A DNA stretch of 64,000 nucleotides from JADLGL01 sp050184415 (lineage in GTDB: Bacteria; Pseudomonadota; Alphaproteobacteria; Rhizobiales; Kaistiaceae), in contig JBFXAJ010000005.1 in the NCBI GenBank assembly GCA_050184415.1, forward strand, positions 62,001 to 126,000, read 5' to 3'. The notes under the pieces are model-generated. The model worked only from the letters and a program-made list of their open reading frames with translations, searched no databases and was not told where the DNA came from. The position numbers and the translations under genes are program-made. Below, in pieces: positions 48,537 through 59,423 of the stretch (position 1 is its first letter; each line of letters opens with the position of its first letter).

Positions 48537-48567
48537 CCGGTTTCGAGTGCGAAAGCCCCGAAACCGG
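48537..48567 (-). promoter_or_regulatory. inverted repeat in the secA leader region
   Basis: CCGGTTTCG and CGAAACCGG (48537-48545 and 48559-48567) form a perfect 9-base inverted repeat with a 13-base loop, 65-95 bases before the secA start codon. It could be an mRNA leader hairpin or an operator. No SecM-like arrest gene is apparent nearby. Confidence 0.35.
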
Positions 48568-48727
48568 GCGTTCGGCTCTATGACGCAGCGCTGTGGACGC
48601 CGGGCTGCGAGACAGATAAGAGGGGGGCACTTTGTTGTCAACGTGGCGCCGCAGGCGACGTCCTGAGCCGCTTGGGGCCTTGTTTCCCGGGCGTTTGGCT
48701 CGCCCGGCAACCTAACAGGACTGACCC

Positions 48728-49966
48728 ATGTCGATGGTTTCCCGTATCGGCCGGACGCTGCGCGCCGGCGCCTCGGTTCGTGCCCTTCTCGTCGCCACCG
48801 CCGTGGTTGCGGCGCCGGTAGCGGTCTGGGCCCAGGCGCCTGCCCCCGCGGCTCCCGCGGAGCCGGCCCCTGCGGCTCCCGCGGAGCCGGCGCCTGCGCC
48901 GGCTGCCCCGGCGGAACCAGCCCCGGCGCCAGCTCCCGAGGTCGTGCCTGCGGTACCGGCAACGCCGCCGGCGTTCGAGCCCGCGGTTCCCCCCGCCCCC
49001 GAGGTGGCCCCGGTCGATCCGAACGCGGTCGTTGCCACCGTCAATGGCGAAAACGTTACTGAAGCCGACATCGCCGCCATGGCCGAGCAGTTCGGCGAGG
49101 CGCTTGCGCAATACGCCCCCGAGGAGCGGCGCCCGGCCCTTCTCGATGCCGCGATCGACCTCAAGCTCATGGCCCAGGCGGCCACCGCGCTCGGACTCGA
49201 CCAGACCGACGAGTTCCTGGCCCAGGTCGAGCGGCTCCGCGCCCGGCTCCTCCAGAACGAATACCTCCAAGAGGTGATCGAGACCCAGATCACCGACGCG
49301 GCAATCCAGGCGAAGTACGACGAGATCGTCGCCGGCATGACGCTGCCGCAGCAGGCGCATGTCCGTCACATCCAGGTCGCGACCGAGGCCGAGGCCAACG
49401 ATATCATCGCCCAGCTCAATGCCGGCGCCGATTTCGCCCAGCTCGCCGCCGTCCGCTCGCTCGACACGCAGACCGCGGCCAATGGCGGCGATCTTGGCTT
49501 CTGGGCTCCCGGCGAGTTGATCGTCCCACTCGACGACGTGATCTTCACCATCCCCGCGGGTGAAGTCGGCCAGGTGCCGGTCCAGACCGACTTCGGCTGG
49601 CACGTCATCAAGATCGACGAGGTGCGGGTGCAGCCGGCGCCGACCCTCGAAGAGACAGCCGACCAGGTCCGCCAGATCCTCTACCAGGAGCTGTACGTCG
49701 CGGAGACCGAGCGTCTCCTTGGCGCGGCGACCATCACGCTCGCGGAGCCGCCCGCGCCCGAGCCGGCGCCCGCACCGGCGGCCCCCGCCGAACCGGCGCC
49801 CGCTCCTGCGCCTGTCGAGCCTGCTCCGGCTCCCGCGCCTACGCCGGCTCCGACCCCCGCGCCCACGCCGGCTCCGACCCCTGCGCCCGCTCCCGCGCCG
49901 ACGCCTGCGCCAACCCCGGCACCCACTCCCGCGCCGACCCCGGCCACGCCGCCTGCGACGCCCTAG
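48728..49966 (+). CDS. periplasmic parvulin-type peptidyl-prolyl isomerase with Ala-Pro-rich arms
   Basis: This is a 412-residue exported protein: signal peptide (to about residue 36), Ala/Pro/Glu-rich arm (about 37-95), SurA-like helical N-domain (VATVNGENVTEADI onward) and a parvulin domain (about 210-310; VRHIQVATEAEA, GGDLGFWAPGELI, TDFGWHVIKID). The C-terminal arm (about 340-412) is almost only Ala, Pro and Thr. It should assist folding of exported proteins. The arms may span the cell wall. AGGA lies 8 bases before the ATG. It is the plus-strand neighbour of secA and precedes argJ. Confidence 0.9.
   Translation: MSMVSRIGRTLRAGASVRALLVATAVVAAPVAVWAQAPAPAAPAEPAPAAPAEPAPAPAAPAEPAPAPAPEVVPAVPATPPAFEPAVPPAPEVAPVDPNAVVATVNGENVTEADIAAMAEQFGEALAQYAPEERRPALLDAAIDLKLMAQAATALGLDQTDEFLAQVERLRARLLQNEYLQEVIETQITDAAIQAKYDEIVAGMTLPQQAHVRHIQVATEAEANDIIAQLNAGADFAQLAAVRSLDTQTAANGGDLGFWAPGELIVPLDDVIFTIPAGEVGQVPVQTDFGWHVIKIDEVRVQPAPTLEETADQVRQILYQELYVAETERLLGAATITLAEPPAPEPAPAPAAPAEPAPAPAPVEPAPAPAPTPAPTPAPTPAPTPAPAPAPTPAPTPAPTPAPTPATPPATP
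49841..49888 (+). repeat. 24-base tandem repeat in the Ala-Pro arm
   Basis: Two copies of a 24-base unit beginning ACGCCGGCTCCGACCCC, differing at one base, lie head to tail and encode TPAPTPAP. They sit in a wider region of imperfect proline-alanine codon repeats (about 49745-49950) that is likely to vary in length between strains. Confidence 0.7.
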
Positions 49967-50025
49967 CGGCGTCGCCTACTCCGGTCTTCGTGCGGCCCGG
50001 CGCGACCGGGTGGAAGGCTTTCGCC

Positions 50026-51255
50026 ATGGGCAAGATCTCACCGCTCGCGCCGGCGTCGTTCCCAGCGATGCCGGCGATCCCCGGAGTCCGCATGGCGACG
50101 GCCGCCGCGGGCATTCGCTACAAGGGTCGCGAGGACGTCCTCGTGATGCTGTTCGACAAGGGCACGACCGTCGCCGGCGTCTTCACGACCTCGAAGTGCC
50201 CGTCGGCCGCGGTGGACTGGTGCCGGGAAGTGGTCGCGGGCGGCAAGGCCCGCGCCCTCATGGTCAATTCCGGCAACGCCAACGCCTTCACCGGCAAGAA
50301 GGGGAAGGCCGCGACCAGGCTGTCGGCCGATCTCCTCGCCAAGGCGGGCGGCTTCAGGAAGGGCGAGATTTTCCTGTGCTCGACTGGCGTCATCGGCGAG
50401 CCGCTGCCGGCCGAGAAATTCGGCGGCGTCGTTGACGGCCTCGTCGCCGGCGCCGAGGCCGATCGCTGGGAGTTCGCCGCGCGGGCGATCATGACGACCG
50501 ACACGTTCCCGAAGGGCGCGACCGCGACGGCCGACCTCGGCGGCGTCACCGTCACCATCAACGGCATCGCCAAGGGCGCGGGGATGATCGCTCCCGACAT
50601 GGCGACCATGCTTTCCTTCGTCGCGACCGACGCCGCGATCGCCGCGCCCGTCCTCCAGGCTCTCCTGTCGGAGGGCGTGAAGGACAGCTTCAACGCCATG
50701 ACGATCGACGGCGATACCTCGACGTCCGACACCCTCCTCGCCTTCGCGACCGGCAAGGCGAAGAATGCCCCGATCGCCGAGCCGGCCGATCCCCGTCTCC
50801 GCCCGTTCCGGAAGGCGCTGGACGCAGTCCTCCTCGACCTCGCCAAGCAGGTCGCGCGGGACGGCGAGGGGGCGACCAAGTTCGCCGAGATTCGCGTCGA
50901 GGGCGCCGTGTCAAAGCGCTCGGCGCGGAAGATCGCGCTGTCGATCGCGAATTCGCCGCTCGTGAAGACGGCGCTCGCCGGCGAGGACGCCAATTGGGGC
51001 CGGGTGGTCATGGCCGTCGGCAAGGCCGGCGAGCCAGCCGACCGCGACCGCCTCGCGATCTGGTTCGGCGACATCCGCGTCGCCGTCGAGGGTGAGCGCG
51101 ATCCTGCCTATTCCGAGGCTGCCACTTCCGCCTACATGAAGAACCAGGAAGTCGTGATCAAGGTCGACCTTGGTCTCGGCCGCGGGAAAGACCGCGTGTT
51201 CACCTGCGACCTCACCAAGGAATACGTCGCCATCAACGGCGACTACCGGTCCTAG
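50026..51255 (+). CDS. argJ: bifunctional ornithine acetyltransferase/N-acetylglutamate synthase
   Basis: This is a 409-residue ArgJ. It is self-cleaving: the motif KGAGMIAPDMATMLSF contains the Ala193-Thr194 cleavage site, leaving Thr194 as nucleophile. It recycles the acetyl group between acetylornithine and glutamate in arginine synthesis. The start at ATG 50026 is preceded by GGAAGG. It ends 4 bases before mutT and follows the parvulin gene, as in many Rhizobiales. Confidence 0.96.
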   Translation: MGKISPLAPASFPAMPAIPGVRMATAAAGIRYKGREDVLVMLFDKGTTVAGVFTTSKCPSAAVDWCREVVAGGKARALMVNSGNANAFTGKKGKAATRLSADLLAKAGGFRKGEIFLCSTGVIGEPLPAEKFGGVVDGLVAGAEADRWEFAARAIMTTDTFPKGATATADLGGVTVTINGIAKGAGMIAPDMATMLSFVATDAAIAAPVLQALLSEGVKDSFNAMTIDGDTSTSDTLLAFATGKAKNAPIAEPADPRLRPFRKALDAVLLDLAKQVARDGEGATKFAEIRVEGAVSKRSARKIALSIANSPLVKTALAGEDANWGRVVMAVGKAGEPADRDRLAIWFGDIRVAVEGERDPAYSEAATSAYMKNQEVVIKVDLGLGRGKDRVFTCDLTKEYVAINGDYRS

Positions 51256-51259
51256 ATCG

Positions 51260-51661
51260 ATGGTCGACCTCGTCCTGGTGGCGGCAGGCGCGCTGATCGA
51301 CACCGATGGTCGCGTGCTCATCACGCAGCGGCCCGAAGGCAAGAGCATGTCCGGCCTCTGGGAATTTCCCGGCGGCAAGGTCGAAAGCGACGAGACGCCC
51401 GAGGCGGCCCTCGTCCGCGAGCTCCGCGAAGAACTCGGCATCACCACCGGCGCCCGTTGCCTGTCACCGCTCTCCTTCGTCAGCCACGACTACGGCGATT
51501 TCCATCTCCTGATGCCTTTGTATCTCTGCCGGAAATGGGACGGGATTCCGCAGCCTCTCGAGGGTCAGGCGCTGAAGTGGGTGTGGCCGAAAAGCCTCGG
51601 TGACTACCCGATGCCTCCGGCGGACCTTCCACTCGTGACGGCCTTAACCGATCTTTTATGA
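51260..51661 (+). CDS. mutT: 8-oxo-dGTP diphosphatase MutT (Nudix hydrolase)
   Basis: This is a 133-residue Nudix hydrolase with the box GGKVESDETPEAALVREL followed by REELGI, matching GX5EX7REUXEEXGU. It cleans oxidised guanine nucleotides from the pool. The ATG at 51260 lies 4 bases after the argJ stop. The stop overlaps the ATG of the next small gene by 4 bases. Confidence 0.93.
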   Translation: MVDLVLVAAGALIDTDGRVLITQRPEGKSMSGLWEFPGGKVESDETPEAALVRELREELGITTGARCLSPLSFVSHDYGDFHLLMPLYLCRKWDGIPQPLEGQALKWVWPKSLGDYPMPPADLPLVTALTDLL

Positions 51662-51933
51662 CGCGGGTCGAATCGTCGGATGCGGCCTCGCATGTTCGGG
51701 CCGTGGGTGGCGTTGCGTTGGAGCTGATGATGTCGGTGGCTGAGGGGACGAATGGATCGGTCAAGGTTCGGAAGCCGGGCGGCTTCCTTCTGGTCTTCCT
51801 GCCGTGCCTGATCGTCGGGTTGGGCGTCGCTGCCCTCGGCCTCGGCCAGATGGTCGCCGCCAAGAAGGCGTCGCTGCCGGTTTATGGCATCGATGAGGTC
51901 ATGACCGGCGCGGTGACGCCGGACGCGGGCTAG
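51658..51933 (+). CDS. small single-span membrane protein, unknown
   Basis: This is a 91-residue protein with one clear membrane helix (about residues 42-66, FLLVFLPCLIVGLGVAALGLGQMVA), a polar 40-residue N-terminal part and a short tail. ATG 51658 overlaps the mutT stop (ATGA); ATG 51727 would give a 68-residue form. No family is recognised. Its stop shares the bases CTAG with the stop of the converging methyltransferase gene. Confidence 0.6.
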   Translation: MTRVESSDAASHVRAVGGVALELMMSVAEGTNGSVKVRKPGGFLLVFLPCLIVGLGVAALGLGQMVAAKKASLPVYGIDEVMTGAVTPDAG

Positions 51934-52826
51934 CCTTCCGGCCGCGTCTTCTCTCCCGCTTTCCTCTCCGTCGTCTTGAGAGCATCCGCGAGCCGCGTCC
52001 GGGCCGAGCCGGGGCGGAGCGGCTGCTGCTGGCTCTCATGGGGGGCCCAGCCCGAGATCGAGACGAGGTCGAACGTTGCCCGGATGCGGCCGTCGGGATC
52101 GCTGAAGCGCTCGGCGTAGATCGCCGCCGTGCGGGCGACGATGGCGCGGCTCAGAGGCCGCCGGTCCCGTTCGCGCAGGACGTTGGTTGCCCCCATGGCC
52201 CGGAGGTCCCGCATCAGCGCGAGCGCATCGGCGTAGCGGATCGTCAGCCGGTCGAGATCGGCGACCGGGAGCGCGAACTGGCCTCGCTGCAAGAGGGCGC
52301 CGAACTCGCGGACCGGCACGAAGGGCGCGACCCGCGGAGCGGCGCCGCCGCGGACCTCCAGTTCGGCCGCGGCGAGCGACTGGCGCAGTTCCGTCAGCGT
52401 TTCGCCGCCCAGCGCCACGGCGAGGAACAGGCCGTCAGGGCGAAGCGCCCGCCTGACCTGGATGAAGGCGCCCGGAAGGTCGTTTACGAACTGCAGGCCG
52501 AGGACGGACACGACGAGGTCGACGCTCGCCGGCGCGAGCGGGATCGCTTCGCCGCCGGCGATGGCCGACGGGAACAGGCCCGCGCTGGGCAGGCGGTCGA
52601 GGCGAAGGAGCCGGTCGACGCCGCCGCCCTGCATGAGCGCATCGGCAACGAGCGGCTCGGGCGTCAGGAAATCGACGGCGTCGGCGAAGCGCCGGCTAAC
52701 CGCGCCGAGACGCTCGAGGAGATCGTCCGCGGCATGGCGGAGGAGGAAGTCGGCTCCCGGGACCGCGAGACGTCGCGCCCGCAGCCGGCGGGAATCGAGC
52801 GCTTTGAGGTCGAAGATGTCGGGCAT
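51930..52826 (-). CDS. SAM-dependent methyltransferase-family protein (BioC/NDUFAF5-like)
   Basis: This is a 298-residue protein starting MPDIFDLKALDSRRLRARR, with later motifs ASVDLVVSVLGLQFVNDLPGAF and VRRALRPDGLFLAVALGGETL. These match the family that includes mitochondrial NDUFAF5 (complex I assembly) in alphaproteobacteria. A classical GxGxG motif I is not evident, so catalysis may differ from ordinary methyltransferases. It faces comF. The start at 52826 is chosen over a long non-conserved extension to 52985. Confidence 0.85.
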   Translation of the reverse strand: MPDIFDLKALDSRRLRARRLAVPGADFLLRHAADDLLERLGAVSRRFADAVDFLTPEPLVADALMQGGGVDRLLRLDRLPSAGLFPSAIAGGEAIPLAPASVDLVVSVLGLQFVNDLPGAFIQVRRALRPDGLFLAVALGGETLTELRQSLAAAELEVRGGAAPRVAPFVPVREFGALLQRGQFALPVADLDRLTIRYADALALMRDLRAMGATNVLRERDRRPLSRAIVARTAAIYAERFSDPDGRIRATFDLVSISGWAPHESQQQPLRPGSARTRLADALKTTERKAGEKTRPEG

Positions 52827-52941
52827 GTCTGGTCCGCGCGAAAGAGGGGGTTGATCGCACGAATGTGGTCGCGCGGGAACAACGCCCGCCTCGCGCAAGG
52901 AGGGCGTCGTCGGGTAGGCTCGGATCGTGGGAGCAACGCGC

Positions 52942-53685
52942 ATGGCAGGGCGGGCGATCGCGGCGCTGGGGACGCGCGCGATCAATCTCGTGCTGCCGCC
53001 GACCTGCCTCTCCTGTGCCGCCGCGGTTGGTGACGATGGCTCGCTTTGCGCGGCGTGCTGGAGCGGCCTCGGCCTGATCGAGCGGCCCTATTGCGAGCGG
53101 CTCGGGACGCCGTTCGCCCATGATCCCGGTCCGGGCGCGCTGTCGCCGGCCGCGATGGCCAATCCGCCGCCTTTCGGCCGGCTTCGCTCGGTGGCCCTCT
53201 ATGGTGACGTGTCGCGCCGCCTCGTCCATGCGCTGAAATACGAGGACCACCTCGAGCTCGTGCGCTGGATGTCGGGCTGGATGGCGCGCGCGGGCGCAGA
53301 GATCGTCGCCGATGCCGAGCTGCTGGTCCCGATCCCGCTGCACCGGCGGCGGCTGTGGTGGCGCCGGTTCAACCAGTCGGCGGCGTTGGCGCTTGGCGTC
53401 GGCCGGGTCCTCGGCCGCGCCGTCGACCTCACGGCGTTGCGCCGCGTAAAGGCGACGCGGCAGCAGGTCGGGCTCGCACTGTCGGAGCGTGCGACCAATG
53501 TTCGCGGCGCCTTTGCCGTTCAGCCCACCGCAAGGCCCCGGATCGCGGGGCGGCGGGTCGTTCTCGTTGATGACGTCTATACCACCGGGGCGACGATCGC
53601 GGCCGCGACCCGGACCCTGCTCCGCGCCGGCGCCGCGTCGGTCGACGTGCTCGTCTTCGCGCGGGTTGCGGATGGGCGCGACTGA
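52942..53685 (+). CDS. ComF family phosphoribosyltransferase-like protein
   Basis: This is a 247-residue ComF-type protein with an N-terminal double zinc motif (Cys22, 25, 36, 39) and a phosphoribosyltransferase domain with RRVVLVDDVYTTGAT. In naturally competent bacteria ComF is needed for DNA uptake; in most proteobacteria its role is unknown. ATG 52942 is chosen over GTG 52927, since GGAG lies upstream at a usable distance. Confidence 0.9.
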   Translation: MAGRAIAALGTRAINLVLPPTCLSCAAAVGDDGSLCAACWSGLGLIERPYCERLGTPFAHDPGPGALSPAAMANPPPFGRLRSVALYGDVSRRLVHALKYEDHLELVRWMSGWMARAGAEIVADAELLVPIPLHRRRLWWRRFNQSAALALGVGRVLGRAVDLTALRRVKATRQQVGLALSERATNVRGAFAVQPTARPRIAGRRVVLVDDVYTTGATIAAATRTLLRAGAASVDVLVFARVADGRD

Positions 53686-53728
53686 ACGATCTATAGACGA
53701 GAGCCGTTTAGAATCAGTCGCGTAGGCC

Positions 53729-53986
53729 ATGCCGAAGATCGAGATCTACTCCCGTCCCCTGTGCGGCTATTGCGAGCTCGCCAAGAAGCTTCTCGACCGC
53801 AAGGGGCTGTCCTATCGCGAGCGCGACGTGAGCGCGGACCGCTCTCTTCTGGCCGAGGTGATCGGCCGCTCGGGCGGCCGGATGGCGCTGCCGCAGGTCT
53901 TCATTGGCGGGCGTCATGTCGGTGGCTTCGTCGAACTGGCGGAGCTAGACCGGCATGGCCAGCTCGAGGAACTCCTGGCAGCCTGA
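53729..53986 (+). CDS. grxC: glutaredoxin 3
   Basis: This is an 85-residue glutaredoxin with active site CGYC (Cys12, Cys15), LPQVFIGGRHVGG as glutathione-binding loop, and normal GrxC length. It reduces protein disulfides and mixed disulfides with glutathione. It lies 43 bases after comF and 8 before the nitrilase-like gene, probably one operon. Confidence 0.96.
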   Translation: MPKIEIYSRPLCGYCELAKKLLDRKGLSYRERDVSADRSLLAEVIGRSGGRMALPQVFIGGRHVGGFVELAELDRHGQLEELLAA

Positions 53987-53994
53987 GGGGCGGG

Positions 53995-54846
53995 ATGTCG
54001 AAGCAATTCCGGGCGGGACTGGTGCAGATGCGGAGCGGCCGCGATCCGGCCGCCAATATTGCCGTGGCCGAGGCGCTGATCCGCGAGGCCGCAGGCGAGG
54101 GTGCCCGCTACGTCCAGACGCCGGAGATGACCAACATTCTGAACCGCGAGGGACCGGCGGTGGCGGAGGTCGTCGCCTTCGAGGCCGACGACCCTTCACT
54201 GGCCGAGTTGCGGGCGCTGGCGCGCGATCTCGACATCCATCTCCATATCGGCTCGCTCGCGATCAAGGTGCCGGAGGGAGTCGTCAACCGCGGCTATCTG
54301 ATCGGCCCGGACGGCGGCATCCTGGCTCGCTACGACAAGATCCACATGTTCGACGTCGACCTGCCGGACGGCGACACGCGTCGCGAATCGCGCCTGTACC
54401 GCGCCGGCGACCGCGCCATCACCGTCGACTTGCCATGGGCGCGGCTCGGAATGTCGATCTGCTACGACCTTCGCTTTCCGCAACTGTTCCGCGCCCTCGC
54501 CCATGGCGGGGCGCAGGTGCTGGCGATCCCGTCCGCCTTCACGAGGCAGACCGGCCAGGCGCACTGGCACATCCTGCTGCGTGCGCGGGCGATCGAAACC
54601 GGCAGCTTCGTGCTCGCCGCCGCCCAGGGCGGGCGGCACGAGGATGGGCGGGAAACCTACGGGCACAGCCTCATCGTCGACCCATGGGGTCGTATCCTCG
54701 CCGAAGCGGGCGAAGACCCATGCGTGATCGTCGCCGACATTGACGTCGGCGCGAGCGACGCCGCGCGGTCGCAGATACCCGTCTTGCGGCACGACCGGGA
54801 TTTCGCCCGCCCCGATCCCGCCGTCGAGGTCATCGCAGCATCATGA
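53995..54846 (+). CDS. carbon-nitrogen hydrolase (Nit1-type deaminated glutathione amidase)
   Basis: This is a 283-residue nitrilase-superfamily amidase. The catalytic triad is Glu44 (TPEMTN), Lys115 (YDKIHMFDVDL) and Cys156 (SICYDLRFPQLF). The KIHMFDVDLPDG block is typical of Nit1-type enzymes, which repair deaminated glutathione. This fits its place between grxC and DUF1178. Its end overlaps DUF1178 by 4 bases (ATGA). Confidence 0.92.
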   Translation: MSKQFRAGLVQMRSGRDPAANIAVAEALIREAAGEGARYVQTPEMTNILNREGPAVAEVVAFEADDPSLAELRALARDLDIHLHIGSLAIKVPEGVVNRGYLIGPDGGILARYDKIHMFDVDLPDGDTRRESRLYRAGDRAITVDLPWARLGMSICYDLRFPQLFRALAHGGAQVLAIPSAFTRQTGQAHWHILLRARAIETGSFVLAAAQGGRHEDGRETYGHSLIVDPWGRILAEAGEDPCVIVADIDVGASDAARSQIPVLRHDRDFARPDPAVEVIAAS

Positions 54847-55325
54847 TCCGCTTCCAGCTCCGTTGCCCCGCGGATCACGGCTTCGAGGCGTGGTTCCGCA
54901 ACAATGCGGATTTCGACGGCCAATCAGCACGGGGCCAGGTCGCATGCCCGATCTGCGGCTCTGATGAGATCAGGAAGGCGCTGATGGCGCCAGCCGTCTC
55001 GACGGCACGGAAGCGCGGCGACGACGCCGCGTTCCCGGTGCCCCCGCCTGTTGCGCCGAATGCGGACGGCTCGGGAGTCCTTGCGGCGGGTCTCGATCCG
55101 AAGCTGGCCAAGGCCGTGGAGTTCATGCAGGAGATGACCCGGAAGGTTCGGGCCAGCTCCGACTATGTGGGCACGCGCTTCGCCGAGGAGGCGCGGAAGA
55201 TCCACTACGAGGAGGCGCCGCCGCGCAGCATCTATGGCGAGGCGACGCCGGGCGAAGCTCAGGAGCTCGCCGAGGAGGGGATCGGCTTCCACCCCCTCCC
55301 GACGCTTCCGGAAGACCGGAACTAA
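54843..55325 (+). CDS. DUF1178 family protein
   Basis: This is a 160-residue protein starting MIRFQLRCPADHGFEAWFRN with a zinc-like CPICGS at residues 35-40 and the conserved tail ARKIHYEEAPPRSIYGEATP. DUF1178 is common in alpha- and betaproteobacteria and unassigned. It is coupled to the nitrilase gene, the usual partner. Confidence 0.93.
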   Translation: MIRFQLRCPADHGFEAWFRNNADFDGQSARGQVACPICGSDEIRKALMAPAVSTARKRGDDAAFPVPPPVAPNADGSGVLAAGLDPKLAKAVEFMQEMTRKVRASSDYVGTRFAEEARKIHYEEAPPRSIYGEATPGEAQELAEEGIGFHPLPTLPEDRN

Positions 55326-55410
55326 CGCGGAGACCAACCGCGAGCACGCTTCCCGCCTCCGCCTTGCGAGACCCTTGCGCAACGCCGGGACGGGCCAAGT
55401 ATCTCCCATT

Positions 55411-55550
55411 TCTCCCCGGCGGGGAGAGGTCGAGCCGTCGCGCAAGCGACGGATCGGGTGAGGGGGGCCGGCCTCGAGGTCTGTTCCCCCTCACCCGGAT
55501 CGATCCGCTTCGCGTTTCGATCCGACCTCTCCCCACTGGGGAGAGGTGGA
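55411..55550. repeat. mosaic palindromic intergenic repeat between DUF1178 and clpB
   Basis: The 314-base gap 55326-55639 contains TCTCCCCGGCGGGGAGA (55411-55427) and ACCTCTCCCCACTGGGGAGAGGT (55525-55547) as short palindromes at either end. Inside is a complementary pair GGGTGAGGGG (from 55456) and CCCCTCACCC (to 55496), plus the hairpin CCGTCGCGCAAGCGACGG. It is a different family from the repeat at 30.5 kb but the same style. No gene was seen in the rest of the gap. Confidence 0.7.
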
Positions 55551-55639
55551 GCCGTCGCGATGCCGCGCAACCACGCAACAGTCACGGGGAAGGGCAGACG
55601 ATCCCGGTGTTGGCGGTCTACAGGGATCGCCCCTCTTCG

Positions 55640-58240
<2,601 letters not shown>

Positions 58241-58335
58241 GAATTGACCTCCTGGCGGCAGGCCCAGCGCCCTTCAGGAGGCACGCTGGCGGAACGCATG
58301 GTACGCGTCTCAGAGCGAGACCGCGCTCGCGCCAT

Positions 58336-58365
58336 GATATTTGGCGCGCACGCCGCCGGCGCAAG
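58336..58365 (-). promoter_or_regulatory. predicted RpoH-type promoter of clpB
   Basis: On the minus strand CTTGCG (58365-58360), a 17-base spacer and AAATATC (58342-58336) lie about 96 bases before the clpB start. The -35 and spacing are identical to those before htpG in this window, supporting shared heat-shock control. Confidence 0.6.
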
Positions 58366-58407
58366 TCCGGAAGACCCCGGAGCGGCGCGGTTCAGGAGGA
58401 AATTCGG

Positions 58408-59106
58408 CTAGTCCTCGGTAACGGCGACCGGCACCGGCTGGGGCGGCTGGGGCTGGCCCTGCGCGGGCTGTTGGCCCTGGCCGAACTCCTGCCCGCCCTC
58501 GGGGCGCCGGCGGCCACGGCCGGCGCGGCGTCCGCGCTGCCGGAAATGCTGCTCGCCGCCGGGGTTGCCGCCACCAAACTGCTGGCCGCCGCCCTGGCGC
58601 TCCGCAGCCTGTCCCTGCGGCCGGCCCTCGGCCGGGGCCTGGTCGAAATCGACGTCGTCGCCTTCGGCCTCTTCGACCGCCTCGCGGTGCCCGTTGAAGC
58701 CGTTGCCGTTCACGAAGGGCTGCGGATCGGACAGGCCGTATTGCGGCTGCCGGTTGTCGGCCATCGGGCGGTCGTAGCCGCCCATCGGGGCACGATCGTC
58801 GCCTTCGTCCTCATCGTCGAAGTCGTCGGCCCGGTGCATCGGCGGCTGCTGCGGCATCTGGGCCTGGGCAGCGGCAACGATGCGATAGTAGTGCTCCGCG
58901 TGCTGAAGGTAATTCTGCTCGGCAACCCGGTCACCGGAGGACGCGGCGTCGCGCGCCAGCGTGATGTACTTCTCCGCGATATGGAGCGCGGTGCCGCGGA
59001 TCTTCACATCCGGTCCGTTGCTCTCATAGGAGCGCGCCAGCGGGTTCGGTCCCTTGCGGTTCCGGCCGCGCATGCGCTTGTTATTGTTGTTGTGTCCCTG
59101 CCTCAT
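58408..59106 (-). CDS. DUF4167 protein, probable RNA-binding
   Basis: This is a 232-residue protein. The conserved N-terminal DUF4167 domain (about 1-85) begins MRQGHNNNNKRMRGRNRKG and contains GTALHIAEKYITLARDA and YLQHAEHYYRI. The rest is disordered: acidic, then Gly/Gln/Arg-rich with RGRRAGRGRRR and a Pro/Gln tail. The domain and RGG-like tail suggest RNA binding, which is an inference. It lies between prmC and clpB, as is usual in Rhizobiales. ATG 59106 is chosen over an upstream extension. Confidence 0.88.
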   Translation of the reverse strand: MRQGHNNNNKRMRGRNRKGPNPLARSYESNGPDVKIRGTALHIAEKYITLARDAASSGDRVAEQNYLQHAEHYYRIVAAAQAQMPQQPPMHRADDFDDEDEGDDRAPMGGYDRPMADNRQPQYGLSDPQPFVNGNGFNGHREAVEEAEGDDVDFDQAPAEGRPQGQAAERQGGGQQFGGGNPGGEQHFRQRGRRAGRGRRRPEGGQEFGQGQQPAQGQPQPPQPVPVAVTED

Positions 59107-59423
59107 ACTGGCTCTCTGTTGGAACAATGGAACTCTCGGGTCAGCGCCGCACCGGCGGAGATTGACACCCTTGGCCGGCGCACCCCGCCCCGGCTCCAGC
59201 CCAGGCACGCAACGTCGATCGCGATCCGACCGGACGTGTCATGCGACTTCCGAAATGCCGTCTTTCTTGCTTCGACCGGACGCGAGTTCCGGAGGCCGCT
59301 CACAGCAGCCCGCACGGTCTCGGGGATGTTGATTCCCAAACGTCAGGCGCAAACGCCTTTGCTTCGGTAGTTCGACCGTAGCTGCTTCGGTCCTTTTTTC
59401 CAAGCGGTTTTTGGCCGCTTCGC
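59107..59423. other. 317-base gap between prmC and the DUF4167 gene
   Basis: No convincing gene was found. The stretch must hold the DUF4167 promoter and the prmC transcript end. A short stem AAGCGG/CCGCTT (59402-59407 with 59415-59420) lies next to the prmC stop, and a weak plus-strand stem GACCG/CGGTC followed by six Ts ends near 59399. Neither is a strong minus-strand terminator. Confidence 0.5.
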
